Position numbers and translations under genes: made by a program
Assembly: GCA_965243105.1 (NCBI GenBank)
Contig: CBDEUC010000002.1
Coordinates: 124,001-188,000 of the forward strand
Reading direction: 5' to 3'
Length of the DNA: 64,000 nt
From: WLWS01 sp965243105
Lineage (GTDB): Bacteria; Pseudomonadota; Gammaproteobacteria; Eutrophobiales; Eutrophobiaceae
The notes under the pieces: model-generated
The model's database searches: none
Told to the model about the DNA's origin: nothing
What the model saw: only the letters and a program-made list of their open reading frames with translations
Shown: piece by piece, positions 1 through 8,150 of the stretch
Position numbering within the stretch: the stretch's first letter is position 1
Layout: every line of letters begins with the position of its first letter

Positions 1-257
1 CCAATCCTGTTCATGGCGTCACCGAGTCCGACGGTGGTGGTCGTTTTACCTTCTCCGGCGGGGGTGGGGCTGATTGCCGTTGTAAGAATGAGCTTGCCGT
101 CTTCCTGGCTTTTGAGGCTATCAATGTAATCCAGTGAAAGCTTCGCCTTGTAATGACCAAATGGCTCAAGGTGCTCGCTGTCGATGCCGTATTGTTCTGC
201 AGCAAGGTCAATGATTCGTTGTTTATTCGCTTTTTGTGCGATCTCGATATCAGACAT
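1..257 (-). CDS. fhs: Formate-tetrahydrofolate ligase, N-terminal part (gene runs off the left edge)
   Basis: This enzyme joins formate to tetrahydrofolate using ATP, giving 10-formyl-THF for one-carbon metabolism. Only the first 85 codons are in the window. Read on the minus strand, the protein begins MSDIEIAQKANKQRI and reaches the family's nucleotide-binding motif TPTPAGEGKTTTTVGLGDA at about residues 64-82, followed by N-R-I. The ATG at 255-257 is preceded by a GAGGA ribosome-binding site about ten bases upstream. It is divergent from the ClC gene. The family identity is clear from the P-loop region, but completeness of the rest cannot be judged. Confidence 0.93.
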   Translation of the reverse strand, partial: MSDIEIAQKANKQRIIDLAAEQYGIDSEHLEPFGHYKAKLSLDYIDSLKSQEDGKLILTTAISPTPAGEGKTTTTVGLGDAMNRI

Positions 258-290
258 TCTTATATTCCTCGATATAGCTTCCCGTCCATG

Positions 291-304
291 GAGACCGGGG
301 TCTC
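291..304. repeat. Perfect short inverted repeat in the fhs 5' region
   Basis: GAGACCGGGGTCTC reads as GAGAC-CGGG-GTCTC and lies 34 bases upstream of the fhs start. It could form a small stable hairpin in the fhs leader. I did not recognise a folate or ZTP riboswitch consensus here. The rest of the 258-427 gap holds nothing I can assign. Confidence 0.4.
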
Positions 305-427
305 GCCCGGGAAGAAAGGGACTAATGGAGAGCTCCTGAATTATTCTTGTTATAGTTCAGGCATGATGGCTTCACCGTCCATTGCATTTTAGCGCGACGA
401 CGCCATTTTCACTAATCAATATAATTT

Positions 428-2182
428 ATGCATAGAATATTTCAGAAAATCAGGGATTTCCTCGATGCTCACCACCTGCAGCTCGCATCCGCCGGCGGTG
501 ACTGGTTACTGGCATTGCTGGGTGCTGTCCTTGGCCTGCTGGTGGGCGGTGTGGTCATTGTTTTTCGATTGCTGGTGGAGTGGAGCCAGGCAGGTTTTTT
601 GCCCGCGGCCGATCCTGAAAACTACGAATTACTCGACTGGCAACTGAGGTTACTTTACCCGGTTGCCGGTTCCATCCTGCTTGGTATTGTTTTCCTGCTG
701 GTGGTGCGTGGTCCGATCAGGCTTGGCGTAATCCACGTCATGGAACGACTCGCCTATCACGAGGGACATCTTCCGCTCAAGCATGGCTTGCTCCAGTTTT
801 TTGGTGGTGCTATCGCCATTATTTCAGGGCACTCGGTGGGCAGAGAGGGGCCAAGCATCCATATCGGCGCCGCCGTTGCCAGTCTCACTGGCCAGAAACT
901 ACATTTGCCTAACAACAGCATCAGGACACTGGTGGCCTGCGGTTCTGCTGCGGCAATTGCAGCCTCGTTTAACACGCCACTTGCCGGCGTCATTTTTGCC
1001 ATGGAAGTCGTCATGATGGAGTACACAATCACCGGCTTTACGCCGGTTATCCTGGCAGCGGTGAGTGCCACAACATTGAATCGCATGATATTTGACAGTT
1101 TGCCGACATTTATCGTGCCCGAATTGAGCCTGCACACCTTCTGGGAACTTGCGGTTATCGTGGTGATGGGATTTGCCATTGGTGGGCTGGCGACCCTTTT
1201 TATAAGAGTGCTTAACTGGATTACTCGCAAGGGCCAGGCCCTGTCCCTGGCTCCCAGGATCGTCGTTGGTGGTGTGGCCATGGGGGGCTGCGCCGTCATT
1301 GCACCGCAAGTAATGGGAATAGGCTATGACACGGTCAATGCAGCCCTGTTTGGTGACATAGTACTTTCCACGCTGGTCCTCGTCCTGTTTGTGAAATTAC
1401 TGGCGACGGCCATCTGTGTGGGCATGAGTATACCCGCAGGCCTGATTGGACCGACCCTGTTCATGGGAGCGCTGGCCGGGTCCGCGGTAGGCCAGCTTCT
1501 TCACCTGTTTTCAGGTGACCTATCACACCCAGGGCTATACGCCATGCTGGGTATGGGTGCCATGATGGGCGCCACGCTGCAGGCACCACTGGCGGCGCTG
1601 CTGGCCTTGCTTGAACTGACCGGTAATGTGGACATCATCTTTCCGGGTATGCTTGCGGTGGTCAGTGCAAATATTGCTGCCAAGGAATTTTTCGGGCAGG
1701 AGTCGGTATACCTCAGGCAGATGTCTTCTATCGGGCTCGACTATCATCATGATCCGCTTTCCCAGTCACTGCGCAGGCGCGCAGTCGGCTCTATCATGGA
1801 CCCCTCTTTTTGCCTGTTAAGCCCGCTCGTTAACCGAAGCCAGGCTGAAAAGCTGTTATCTGAGGAACAGCCCCAGTGGCTCATTATCAACCGGGAAGAG
1901 GGGAAATTACTCATGCCTGCGGCTGACCTGGCGCGGGAACTGGAAAAGGAGTCTCTCAAGGAAGACGAGGAAATTGATTTACTGGAAATTCCCTCAAAGC
2001 GCATGGAGCTGGCATCGGTGCGACAACAATCGACCCTGCAACAGGCGTTTCGGATCCTGAATGACACGGATGCAGAAGCCCTTTATGTCATCCGTCCCCT
2101 CGGAGCAGCTGCAGACAGGATATACGGTGTGGTAACGCCGCAGCATATTGAAAAAAGCTACCAGCTTTCCTCGGTTCAGTGA
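428..2182 (+). CDS. ClC-family chloride channel/transporter
   Basis: Predicted inner-membrane chloride transport protein of the ClC family, 584 residues. The N-terminal three quarters (about residues 20-430) is a series of hydrophobic helices. They carry the signature GREGPSIHIGAA, whose glutamate corresponds to the gating glutamate of ClC proteins, and a later GLIGPTLFMG segment matching the second anion-binding loop. The usual GSGIP loop is not evident at its expected place; the sequence there reads RLGVIHVMER. The C-terminal 150 residues are soluble and acidic, consistent with a weak CBS-like regulatory tail. Whether it acts as a channel or an H+/Cl- exchanger cannot be decided here. It is a single gene, divergent from fhs. 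Confidence 0.9.
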   Translation: MHRIFQKIRDFLDAHHLQLASAGGDWLLALLGAVLGLLVGGVVIVFRLLVEWSQAGFLPAADPENYELLDWQLRLLYPVAGSILLGIVFLLVVRGPIRLGVIHVMERLAYHEGHLPLKHGLLQFFGGAIAIISGHSVGREGPSIHIGAAVASLTGQKLHLPNNSIRTLVACGSAAAIAASFNTPLAGVIFAMEVVMMEYTITGFTPVILAAVSATTLNRMIFDSLPTFIVPELSLHTFWELAVIVVMGFAIGGLATLFIRVLNWITRKGQALSLAPRIVVGGVAMGGCAVIAPQVMGIGYDTVNAALFGDIVLSTLVLVLFVKLLATAICVGMSIPAGLIGPTLFMGALAGSAVGQLLHLFSGDLSHPGLYAMLGMGAMMGATLQAPLAALLALLELTGNVDIIFPGMLAVVSANIAAKEFFGQESVYLRQMSSIGLDYHHDPLSQSLRRRAVGSIMDPSFCLLSPLVNRSQAEKLLSEEQPQWLIINREEGKLLMPAADLARELEKESLKEDEEIDLLEIPSKRMELASVRQQSTLQQAFRILNDTDAEALYVIRPLGAAADRIYGVVTPQHIEKSYQLSSVQ

Positions 2183-2184
2183 GG

Positions 2185-2217
2185 CCGGGGGAGCGCCATT
2201 CCCCGGGGTTCGTCTTT
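2185..2217 (+). terminator. Possible intrinsic terminator after the ClC gene
   Basis: CCGGGG (2185-2190) can pair with CCCCGG (2201-2206) across a ten-base loop, followed by GGTTCGTCTTTT. The T-tract is interrupted, so efficiency is uncertain. Confidence 0.45.
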
Positions 2218-2271
2218 TGCCGCTAGCAGGCGGGGGAAGCAGTTAAAAAAATGGAGTGACGGTCAATTATC

Positions 2272-2280
2272 TGTTACGAT
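2272..2280 (+). promoter_or_regulatory. Candidate extended -10 promoter element for pyrG
   Basis: TGTTACGAT matches the extended -10 form TGn-TAnnnT and lies upstream of the pyrG leader hairpin. The -35 region (about 2252) is poor. Assigned by eye only. Confidence 0.3.
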
Positions 2281-2310
2281 GCGCCTCCATCATATGTCAT
2301 GTATTTTTGC

Positions 2311-2350
2311 TCTTATCGAACCTCCCAACGGTTCCCTCGAATCGATAAGA
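2311..2350 (+). repeat. Nine-base-pair inverted repeat in the pyrG leader
   Basis: TCTTATCGA (2311-2319) is perfectly complementary to TCGATAAGA (2342-2350). AACC and GGTT inside the loop could form a second small stem. It lies 54 bases before the pyrG start codon, so it would be in the mRNA leader. No T-run follows, so it is not a simple terminator. Confidence 0.5.
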
Positions 2351-2403
2351 GAAGCTCCCCCTGAAATCAGCCCGCATGCCCTTTTAAACAAGGTCAGTAT
2401 GCC

Positions 2404-4059
2404 ATGACACAGTACGTATTTATCACTGGTGGCGTTGTTTCATCGCTTGGCAAGGGAATATCCTCTGCTTCCCTGGCCGCCCTGCTGGAGGCCCGGGGTC
2501 TTAAAGTCACGCTACTCAAGCTCGACCCCTATATTAATGTAGACCCGGGGACCATGAGCCCATTTCAACATGGCGAAGTCTATGTTACCGAGGATGGGGC
2601 GGAAACTGACCTTGATCTTGGGCACTACGAGCGTTTTGTCAGGACGCGCATGGGAAAACGCAATAACTACACCACCGGTCGCATCTACTCCAATGTCATT
2701 CAAAAGGAGAGACGAGGTGAGTACCTGGGAGGCACGGTTCAGGTGATTCCCCATATCACCGACGAAATCAAGCGATGTATAGTCGATGGCGCAGGGGATG
2801 CGGAGATTGCCATGGTAGAGATCGGCGGTACCGTGGGTGATATTGAATCACAACCCTTCCTTGAAGCGATTCGCCAGATGAGAGTCGAACTGGGAAGTCG
2901 AAACACGGTATTTATCCATCTCACACTGGTGCCTTACATCAGCGCAGTTGGGGAAATAAAAACCAAGCCGACCCAGCACTCGGTGAAGGAGTTACGTTCA
3001 ATCGGTATACAGCCGGATATCCTGATTTGCCGAACCGATCAGCCCTTGCCAGATAATGAACGAAAGAAAGTCGCGCTATTTACCAACGTTGAGGAGTCCG
3101 CCATCATCTCGGCCGTCAACGTCGACAACATTTACAAGATACCACGCTTATACCAGGAGCAGGGACTCGACGATATTGTCATCGACAAGTTTGGTATGGA
3201 TATTCGCAGTTCGGACCTGAGCGAGTGGGATGCCGTGGTGGATGCCATGGAGCACCCGGATGGCCAGGTGAACATTGCCATGGTGGGCAAATACATGGAG
3301 TTGACCGACTCCTACAAGTCACTTTCAGAAGCTCTTATTCATGCTGGTGTACAAAACCGCATGAGGGTAAATATTGCCTACGTGGACTCTGAAGACATAG
3401 AGCGTGATGGACTTGAATTGTTACAGGACCAGGACGCTATACTGGTTGCGCCGGGTTTTGGCAATCGTGGTGTTGAGGGGAAAGTGCTGGCGGCAAAGTA
3501 TGCCCGTGAAAACGGGGTCCCCTACCTTGGAATCTGTCTCGGTATGCAGGTGGCGGTCATTGAATTCGCTCGCCATGTCGCAGGGTTAACGGATGCCAAT
3601 AGCACCGAGTTTAATGATGAATGCGAGCATCCAGTCATTGGCTTGATCACGGAATGGCTCGATGCTGCCGGTAATGTAGAAAAACGTAGTGCCGATTCAG
3701 ACATGGGTGGGACCATGCGATTGGGTGGCCAGGAATGCGATCTTGTAAAAGGTACACGGGTGCGTGACCTGTATGATGCCGCGCGTATTATTGAACGTCA
3801 CCGTCATCGCTACGAATTCAATAACAATTATCGTGAACGGCTGGAGGAGAAGGGTCTTGTCATTGCTGGCCTGTCTACAGACGCTCGTCTCGTCGAAATT
3901 GTTGAAATCGCCGATCACCCCTGGTTTATTGGCTGCCAGTTTCATCCCGAATTCACGTCAACTCCCCGGGATGGTCATCCCCTGTTCACAGGATTTGTGA
4001 GGGCGGCAGTTGACCACAGGCATGCCCTTGCCGGGGAAAAGAAGAATGCAGTTATGTGA
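2404..4059 (+). CDS. pyrG: CTP synthase
   Basis: Converts UTP to CTP using ATP and glutamine. The 551-residue length is typical. The N-terminal synthetase domain opens with the P-loop GGVVSSLGKGI. The C-terminal class I glutamine amidotransferase domain has its nucleophile in YLGICLGMQ (Cys378) and the catalytic HPE in CQFHPEF. ATG at 2404 with a modest AAGG upstream. It is the first gene of a run in which kdsA, eno, ftsB, ispD and ispF follow closely, the conserved gammaproteobacterial order. The next gene starts inside its 3' end. Confidence 0.98.
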   Translation: MTQYVFITGGVVSSLGKGISSASLAALLEARGLKVTLLKLDPYINVDPGTMSPFQHGEVYVTEDGAETDLDLGHYERFVRTRMGKRNNYTTGRIYSNVIQKERRGEYLGGTVQVIPHITDEIKRCIVDGAGDAEIAMVEIGGTVGDIESQPFLEAIRQMRVELGSRNTVFIHLTLVPYISAVGEIKTKPTQHSVKELRSIGIQPDILICRTDQPLPDNERKKVALFTNVEESAIISAVNVDNIYKIPRLYQEQGLDDIVIDKFGMDIRSSDLSEWDAVVDAMEHPDGQVNIAMVGKYMELTDSYKSLSEALIHAGVQNRMRVNIAYVDSEDIERDGLELLQDQDAILVAPGFGNRGVEGKVLAAKYARENGVPYLGICLGMQVAVIEFARHVAGLTDANSTEFNDECEHPVIGLITEWLDAAGNVEKRSADSDMGGTMRLGGQECDLVKGTRVRDLYDAARIIERHRHRYEFNNNYRERLEEKGLVIAGLSTDARLVEIVEIADHPWFIGCQFHPEFTSTPRDGHPLFTGFVRAAVDHRHALAGEKKNAVM

Positions 4060-4852
4060 TTTTTCTGTCGGTAATGGCCAGCCATTTTTTCTTATCGCTG
4101 GCCCCTGTGTCATAGAATCCGAATCTTTAGCCCTCGAAAGCGCGGGTAAATTGAAAGAGATCAGTGCAGAACTCAAAATTCCTTTTATCTACAAGTCATC
4201 GATTGACAAGGCGAACCGCAGTTCCCACGAAAGTTATCGAGGTCCGGGGCTTGAGGAAGGGTTGCGGATACTTGATAAAGTCAGGCAGGACATCGCAGTC
4301 CCCATCCTGACGGATGTTCATGAAGATAGTCCCCTGGACGAGATTGCCGCAGTGGTCGACGTGCTACAAACCCCAGCATTTCTATGTCGCCAGACCAATT
4401 TCATCCAGAATGTCGCGCGCCAGGGTAAGCCGGTTAACATAAAAAAGGGCCAGTTCCTGGCGCCATGGGACATGAGCACCGTGGTAGATAAAGCCAGGGC
4501 CGTCGGCAATGAGCAAATCATGGTTTGTGAAAGAGGCACCAGTTTCGGCTATAACTATCTTGTATCGGATATGCGGTCGCTGGTAGTGATGCGCGAAACC
4601 CGTTGCCCGGTGGTGTTTGATGCGACACATTCCGTTCAATTGCCGGGTGGAATGGGAAATCGTTCGGGAGGGCAACGCGAATTTGTACCGGCACTCTCAC
4701 GTGCAGCCGTCGCTGTTGGCGTAGACGGCTTGTTCATGGAAACTCATCCGGAACCCGACAAGGCGCTGAGTGATGGTCCTAATGCCTGGCCGCTTGGCAA
4801 GATGAAGGAGTTGCTTTCGGAACTGGTGGCTATCGATTCTGCCGTAAAATAG
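4046..4852 (+). CDS. kdsA: 2-dehydro-3-deoxyphosphooctonate aldolase (KDO-8-P synthase)
   Basis: Condenses phosphoenolpyruvate with arabinose 5-phosphate to make KDO 8-phosphate for lipopolysaccharide inner core. It has the family motifs FLIAGPCVIES, IYKSSIDKANRSS, LTDVHE and DATHSVQLPGG. I chose the ATG at 4046 (268 residues, starting MQLCDFSVGN), which is preceded by GGGGAAAAGAAG. The frame is open upstream to a TTG at 4010, which would add twelve residues of no family resemblance. The start lies within the last codons of pyrG, so translation of the two is probably coupled. Confidence 0.97.
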   Translation: MQLCDFSVGNGQPFFLIAGPCVIESESLALESAGKLKEISAELKIPFIYKSSIDKANRSSHESYRGPGLEEGLRILDKVRQDIAVPILTDVHEDSPLDEIAAVVDVLQTPAFLCRQTNFIQNVARQGKPVNIKKGQFLAPWDMSTVVDKARAVGNEQIMVCERGTSFGYNYLVSDMRSLVVMRETRCPVVFDATHSVQLPGGMGNRSGGQREFVPALSRAAVAVGVDGLFMETHPEPDKALSDGPNAWPLGKMKELLSELVAIDSAVK

Positions 4853-4884
4853 TCAAATCCTGGAAAACTAAGAGTTGTAAAAAT

Positions 4885-6177
4885 ATGTCGACAATAAGTG
4901 ATATTCGAGCGCGAGAAGTCCTTGATTCAAGGGGTAACCCCACTATCGAAGCGGAGGTTTTTACGGACTCTGGCGTAAGTGGTTCGGCCATGGTCCCTTC
5001 GGGCGCTTCGACCGGTGTACGTGAAGCGCTGGAATTGCGGGACAAGGATACCGGCCGCTTTCTTGGTAAGGGCGTAAAAAAGGCGATTGACAATATTCAC
5101 CAGCAAATACTTCCCGAGTTAAAGGGAAAGGATGTCCATGACCAGGCATCCATAGACGGAAGCATGATCAGGCTGGATGGTACTGACAACAAGGCTAACC
5201 TGGGCGCGAATGCCTTACTTGCCGTATCCATGGCAAGTGCCCACGCGGCAGCTGCAGAGGAAAGATTACCCCTCTACCAATACCTTGGGGGAGATGGACC
5301 CTTCGACATGCCCGTTCCCATGATGAACATTATCAATGGCGGAGCACATGCCGACAACAGTGTTGATATGCAGGAGTTCATGATACTGCCAACCGGTGCT
5401 GCAGGTCTTGCAGAAGCCGTGCGTTATGGAGCGGAGATATTTCATGCACTAAAAGCTGTACTTTCAAAAAGAGGGCTTAGCACGACAGTGGGTGATGAGG
5501 GCGGCTTTGCACCGGATCTCAGCTCCAACGAGCAGGCCGTGGAAGTGATTCTTCAGGCTATTGACGATGCGGGATTTCGTGCCGGTGAGGATATCCTGCT
5601 TGGCCTCGATGTAGCCAGTTCTGAGTTTTACAGTGACGGCAAATACACCCTGGCATCGGAGAACAAGGTCCTTGATGCTGAAGGGTTCCTGGATTACCTG
5701 GTGCCCTGGTTCGAACGCTACCCGATTATTACCATGGAAGATGGTATGGCAGAAGATGACTGGGAAGGATGGAAATTGATGACAGATACACTGGGTGATC
5801 GCGTGCAGCTGGTCGGAGATGATCTTTTCGTTACCAATACCAGTATATTGCAAAAGGGGATTGAGGAAGAAACGGCGAACTCGATCCTGATCAAGGTGAA
5901 CCAGATTGGTACCCTCAGTGAAACACTTGCCGCAATCGACATGGCAAAAAAGGCCGGGTACACCGCGGTAATTTCACATCGATCCGGGGAAACAGAAGAT
6001 ACAACAATAGCCGACCTTGCAGTAGCGACTTCAGCGGGCCAGATAAAAACCGGCTCACTTTCTCGTTCGGACCGGGTTGCCAAGTATAACCGCCTGATGA
6101 AAATTGAACTGGAGCTCGGACAGGCGGCGCGATACCCGGGGCGGGAGGTTTTCGCGAACATTGGTGGTGGTAGCTAG
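4885..6177 (+). CDS. eno: Enolase
   Basis: Interconverts 2-phosphoglycerate and phosphoenolpyruvate in glycolysis; in many gammaproteobacteria it is also a degradosome component. The 430-residue protein starts MSTISDIRAREVLDSRGNPT and carries GDEGGFAP, LLGLDVASSEF, TMEDGMAEDDW (metal ligand region) and the SHRSGETEDT loop near residue 370. Thirty-two bases separate it from kdsA and only twelve separate it from ftsB, so it is within the pyrG operon. Confidence 0.98.
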   Translation: MSTISDIRAREVLDSRGNPTIEAEVFTDSGVSGSAMVPSGASTGVREALELRDKDTGRFLGKGVKKAIDNIHQQILPELKGKDVHDQASIDGSMIRLDGTDNKANLGANALLAVSMASAHAAAAEERLPLYQYLGGDGPFDMPVPMMNIINGGAHADNSVDMQEFMILPTGAAGLAEAVRYGAEIFHALKAVLSKRGLSTTVGDEGGFAPDLSSNEQAVEVILQAIDDAGFRAGEDILLGLDVASSEFYSDGKYTLASENKVLDAEGFLDYLVPWFERYPIITMEDGMAEDDWEGWKLMTDTLGDRVQLVGDDLFVTNTSILQKGIEEETANSILIKVNQIGTLSETLAAIDMAKKAGYTAVISHRSGETEDTTIADLAVATSAGQIKTGSLSRSDRVAKYNRLMKIELELGQAARYPGREVFANIGGGS

Positions 6178-6189
6178 CGAAAACGGGAT

Positions 6190-6492
6190 ATGAAAGTTCT
6201 CGTAACAATCCTGCTTATCCTGCTGATCTCGCTTCAATACCGTCTCTGGTTTGGGCGTGGGAACCTGCAGGAAGTTGCGGAACTCGAATCCCTCAAGCAG
6301 GAAAGAGAATTAAAAAACGAGGACCTTGAAGAACGTAACCGTGCGCTTGCGGCCGAGGTTCTCGATCTCAAGAAAGGTATGGAAGCAGTAGAAGAAAAAG
6401 CACGAAGTGAGATGGGAATGGTCAAGGAAGGGGAAACGTTCTACCAGATTGTAGATAGTGCGGACTTCAACAAGCAGGCATTAGAAGAGTAG
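6190..6492 (+). CDS. ftsB: Cell division protein FtsB
   Basis: Small bitopic divisome protein that forms a complex with FtsL and FtsQ. The 100 residues comprise a short cytoplasmic start, one hydrophobic helix (about residues 3-20, VLVTILLILLISLQY), then a heptad-rich coiled coil rich in L, E and K (about residues 28-70). The C-terminal part carries GMVKEGETFYQIV, typical of FtsB. Position between eno and ispD is the conserved location. Confidence 0.93.
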   Translation: MKVLVTILLILLISLQYRLWFGRGNLQEVAELESLKQERELKNEDLEERNRALAAEVLDLKKGMEAVEEKARSEMGMVKEGETFYQIVDSADFNKQALEE

Positions 6493-6509
6493 GCAAGGAA
6501 ATACTGGCC

Positions 6510-7214
6510 ATGGAAGCATTGCAGCGTATATGGGCAGTTGTGCCGGCGGCGGGTATCGGTAGCCGCATGAAATCCGATGTGCCCAAGCAGTACATGAGCA
6601 TAAATGGCAGGTATGTCCTGGATTATGTTCTTGATATCTTTTGTCGACACCCGCGCATAACTGGCGTAATGGTTGCCATAGCTGAACACGATGACTGGTG
6701 GGCATCACTCACTAATTCAGGAAATGACAAGGTGACGCAGGTGCTGGGGGGGCGTGAACGTTGTCATTCGGTATTAAACGCACTCAATGTGCTTGCTGAG
6801 CAGGCTAACCCGGATGACTGGGTGATGGTCCATGATGCAGCAAGACCCTGTTTACTTGACGACGATATAAACAGGCTGATTGATAGCGTAATCGAGAAAA
6901 ATACAGGGGGTATCCTGGCAGCGCCGGTAAGGGACACCATGAAACGTGGTGATAAAGATAGCGTCATTATTGAAACCGTCGAGAGAGAAGGCTTGTGGCA
7001 TGCCCTGACACCACAGATGTTCAGGTTGCAGCAATTGAAACTGGCAATCGAGGAAGCGCTCCTTGAAAACAGCCTCGTTACCGACGAAGCCCAGGCAATG
7101 GAACTCAAGGGCGAACATCCCTTACTTGTGGAAGGTGATCCGGGTAATATCAAGATTACCTTACCGCGTGATTTGAAGTTGGCGGAAATGTTTCTTGCGG
7201 AGATTGGAGAATAG
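6510..7214 (+). CDS. ispD: 2-C-methyl-D-erythritol 4-phosphate cytidylyltransferase
   Basis: Third step of the non-mevalonate isoprenoid pathway: transfers CMP from CTP to methylerythritol phosphate. The 234-residue sequence has the nucleotidyltransferase motif VPAAGIGSRMKSDVPKQY near the N-terminus, VHDAARPCL in the middle and GDPGNIKITLPRDL near the end. ATG at 6510 with AAGGA about ten bases before it. It is separated from ispF by three bases, the usual IspD-IspF pairing. Confidence 0.97.
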   Translation: MEALQRIWAVVPAAGIGSRMKSDVPKQYMSINGRYVLDYVLDIFCRHPRITGVMVAIAEHDDWWASLTNSGNDKVTQVLGGRERCHSVLNALNVLAEQANPDDWVMVHDAARPCLLDDDINRLIDSVIEKNTGGILAAPVRDTMKRGDKDSVIIETVEREGLWHALTPQMFRLQQLKLAIEEALLENSLVTDEAQAMELKGEHPLLVEGDPGNIKITLPRDLKLAEMFLAEIGE

Positions 7215-7217
7215 TAC

Positions 7218-7691
7218 ATGAGAGTTGGGCATGGATATGATACGCACCGATTCATCGAAGGCCGGCCTTTGATACTTGGCGGTGTCGAAATACCGCATGA
7301 TCGAGGACTGGAAGCACATTCAGACGGTGACGCGCTGATCCATGCCATTTGTGATGCCCTGCTGGGTGCCGCCGCAATGGGCGACATAGGAACCTATTTT
7401 CCCGACACGGATGCGAAGTTTAAAAACATCGATAGCCGTGTTTTATTGAGAGATGTTATTTCACACCTGCAAAAGCGCGACTTCGTGGTAGGTAATGTCG
7501 ATGCAACTGTGATTGCACAGGCCCCGAAACTGCTGCCCCATGTTCCGGCTATGAAAGAATGCCTGGCCCAGGATATGGGGATAGAACTGGATTGTTTAAA
7601 CCTGAAAGCCACCACCTCTGAAAAAATGGGCTTTATAGGACGGGAAGAGGGTATCGCAGTCCATGCCGTGTGCATGATTTTCAAAAAATAA
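7218..7691 (+). CDS. ispF: 2-C-methyl-D-erythritol 2,4-cyclodiphosphate synthase
   Basis: Fifth step of the non-mevalonate pathway; cyclises the CDP-methylerythritol phosphate and releases CMP. The 157 residues have the metal-binding GHGYDTH near the start, LEAHSDGDALIHAICDALLGA, and the C-terminal TTSEKMGFIGREEGI motif. Typical length. It appears to be the last gene of the pyrG operon; a 459-base non-coding stretch follows. Confidence 0.98.
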   Translation: MRVGHGYDTHRFIEGRPLILGGVEIPHDRGLEAHSDGDALIHAICDALLGAAAMGDIGTYFPDTDAKFKNIDSRVLLRDVISHLQKRDFVVGNVDATVIAQAPKLLPHVPAMKECLAQDMGIELDCLNLKATTSEKMGFIGREEGIAVHAVCMIFKK

Positions 7692-8150
7692 GTAATTTCA
7701 TCACTATAAAACTACTCTCTTCGGTAATATATTTTTCAGTTCTTGCTGAAATAAACAGTTATATTTCCTGTCAGTGACATCTTAAATTTACGACTGTTAA
7801 ATTTATTACTGTATTCCAGCCCTCAATCAAGTTACCTAATTTGGGGTATTTTTCCGATCAAAAGTGACTGCTGAAAATGTAGCGGGATACCACGCTTATC
7901 ACGAAGTAAATTATTTTCTTTAATAAATTCACTTTTAAACTCAATGTTTTATATGCCGACCGGTTGTTCATCCGGACTTTATTTACATTCCGGGTATCGA
8001 TAAGGGTTTCGATGCCGCTTCGCAATCTCCAGGTGTTTCCAATAATGAAATAAAACAGCTGTTGTGCTGATAGAATTTGCTTCAGTGCAAGAAAAATAAA
8101 CTTGCGCTGTTTTGACTGTAAACAATTACAAGATTTAGGAGGGTAGTAAA
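7692..8150. other. 459-base AT-rich intergenic region upstream of the DSF synthase gene
   Basis: No convincing ORF or tRNA. Visible structure: a weak hairpin TTTCAG/CTGAAA (7734-7751) just after ispF; a nine-base direct repeat TTAAATTTA at 7782-7790 and 7797-7805; the palindrome AACAGCTGTT at 8054-8063; and a very strong ribosome-binding site AGGAGG at 8137-8142. It must carry the promoter of the next gene, but I cannot pick the -35/-10 with confidence. Confidence 0.6.
7782..7805. repeat. Nine-base direct repeat with six-base spacer
   Basis: TTAAATTTA occurs at 7782-7790 and again at 7797-7805, giving a 15-base period. Because each copy contains AAATTT, the unit is also nearly palindromic. 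It may be an operator for the downstream rpfF-like gene, or AT-rich coincidence. Confidence 0.4.

Noticed and set aside
258..427. Folate or ZTP riboswitch in the fhs leader
   Set aside because: fhs is a common target, but I could not match conserved riboswitch core motifs; only a short inverted repeat is visible.
757..1299. 180-codon minus-strand ORF inside the ClC gene
   Set aside because: It is antisense to a clear membrane-protein gene, has no family motifs and no ribosome-binding site of note; a composition shadow.
7692..8150. tRNA or small RNA gene in the long gap before rpfF
   Set aside because: No tRNA-like arms or GGTTCGA loop seen, and no terminator with T-run before the rpfF start.
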